The notes under the pieces were generated by a model. It saw nothing but the letters and a program-made list of their open reading frames with translations. It did not search any database and had not been told where the DNA came from. A stretch of 64,000 nt of DNA from Thomasclavelia ramosa DSM 1402 (GTDB lineage: Bacteria > Bacillota_I > Bacilli_A > Erysipelotrichales > Coprobacillaceae). Shown here piece by piece: positions 63,478-64,000 of this stretch (position 1 is the stretch's first letter; every line of letters begins with the position of its first letter). A program made the position numbers and the translations under genes. The DNA is taken from NCBI RefSeq assembly GCF_014131695.1, contig NZ_CP036346.1, forward strand, positions 1,612,001 to 1,676,000. Direction: 5' to 3'.

Positions 63478-63528
63478 ATTATACAACTTCATGACATTTA
63501 TTGACAATAAGTTTTTGAGACCTATAAT
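63478..63528. promoter_or_regulatory. Divergent overlapping promoters
   Basis: Plus strand: TTGACA (63501-63506), 16 bases, TATAAT (63523-63528). Minus strand: TTGTCA (63502-63507), 18 bases, TATAAT (63478-63483). The two -35 boxes share five bases, so the two genes probably compete for polymerase. Confidence 0.6.
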
Positions 63529-63550
63529 GTTTATGGAAAGGTCGAGAAAA

Positions 63551-64000
63551 ATGAAGTTATTCAATAAATTTTCAAAAAAACAAAAAATTACCTTTATTTC
63601 AGTATTATTTATTTTAATTATTAGTACAGTTTATTTAATCTGGCAAAAAAATAACCAATTGTTAACTTTTGTCAAAGACCCAATACTAGAAATCAACCAT
63701 GAGTTTGATTATCAAAAAATAATTAAAAATATTAAAAATGTCCAAACATCCGATATTAAGGTCGACACATCTAAATTAAAAAATGATAAAATTGGCAGCT
63801 ATCCTGTTACCTATATTTATCAGGGCAAAAAGTTCACAGTAAATATTAACGTAGTTGATAAAACTAAGCCTAAATTTGAAATTAATAATATTGAAATAGA
63901 TGCAGGAATGGATGTTGATCCAACAATGTTAGTTGATAACATTGTTGATGAAACAAAAACAACTATTTCTTTTAAAGATGCATATAATTTTTCAAAAAAA
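63551..64000 (+). CDS. Membrane-anchored extracellular protein, 5' part only
   Basis: An open frame of 150 codons from ATG 63551 (AAAGGTCGAG upstream) that continues past the window end. A basic N-terminus (KLFNKFSKKQK) and one hydrophobic helix (ITFISVLFILIISTVYLIW, residues 13-31) form an uncleaved anchor. The outside part contains bacterial Ig/cadherin-like strands (IGSYPVTYIYQGKKFTVNINVVDKTKP, residues about 82-108), as in many wall-associated proteins. The C-terminal domain and thus the function are not visible. Confidence 0.8.
   Translation, partial: MKLFNKFSKKQKITFISVLFILIISTVYLIWQKNNQLLTFVKDPILEINHEFDYQKIIKNIKNVQTSDIKVDTSKLKNDKIGSYPVTYIYQGKKFTVNINVVDKTKPKFEINNIEIDAGMDVDPTMLVDNIVDETKTTISFKDAYNFSKK

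Noticed and set aside
1-64000. Defence island, prophage, insertion sequence or CRISPR
   Set aside because: No transposase, integrase, phage, restriction or Cas proteins and no spaced repeats were found; the genes are chromosomal housekeeping, sporulation and accessory metabolism.

Overview
The window is 64 kb of AT-rich, tightly packed chromosome from a low-GC, Gram-positive, endospore-forming bacterium. Gene content and order resemble Bacillus subtilis blocks that have been re-joined, but the proteins are divergent. This suits a spore-forming member of the Erysipelotrichia (Thomasclavelia/Coprobacillus type); that placement is inferred from sequence style only. I see no rRNA, tRNA, insertion sequence, prophage or CRISPR array.

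Layout. 1-5.3 kb: a DUF2156-GNAT fusion cut by the window edge, a DUF815 AAA ATPase, the UPF0210/ACT-domain pair, and two tandem PTS IIB proteins without partners. 5.7-13.3 kb: a phosphodiesterase, an XRE regulator, and the conserved operon yqeH-yhbY-nadD/yqeK-rsfS-yqeM-mtnN followed by a large U32 (RlhA-like) protein. 13.5-23.4 kb: sigK, parC-parE, plsY, a histidine phosphatase, then yneF, a SirA-position gene, tkt, ynzC and a ~154-nt structured RNA (6S candidate). 23.4-39 kb: M16 pair ymfF/ymfH, the BMP-nupOPQ nucleoside importer, spoIIIE, a degenerate RNase J, a frameshifted DUF6506 gene, and a dipicolinate operon (dpaA, dpaB, aspartokinase, DapA-like). 39-50 kb: small unknown proteins, rubrerythrin, DJ-1/PfpI, coaBC-coaX, DUF421, malQ, a LUD protein, feoAB and an MBL hydrolase. 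50-64 kb: an ArsR/P-type ATPase metal-efflux operon, an isochorismatase-like hydrolase, a third orphan IIB, ilvE, citrate synthase, a second P-type ATPase, an AbgA-like amidohydrolase, a lipoprotein, a free-Met-sulfoxide reductase, a zinc-ribbon protein, a DUF2974 hydrolase and the start of a membrane-anchored protein.

How the genes work together. Sporulation is the clearest theme: sigK is present and uninterrupted, the dpaA operon has a sequence matching a sigma-K promoter, and two Spo0A-box matches lie in front of tkt and an XRE regulator. The gene at the sirA (yneE) position lies between tkt and yneF. Ribosome assembly and RNA metabolism (yqeH, yhbY, rsfS, RlhA-like, RNase J-like), chromosome segregation (parC, parE, spoIIIE) and CoA synthesis make up most of the rest.

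The most unusual items are: a DapA homologue inside the dipicolinate operon that has lost the Schiff-base lysine and catalytic tyrosine; an RNase J that has lost several metal ligands; a coaBC leader with an 11-codon leader peptide whose stop codon lies inside a terminator-like stem; and a ten-base palindrome, TTGTATACAA, repeated at two promoters. No wholly new multi-gene system is evident.
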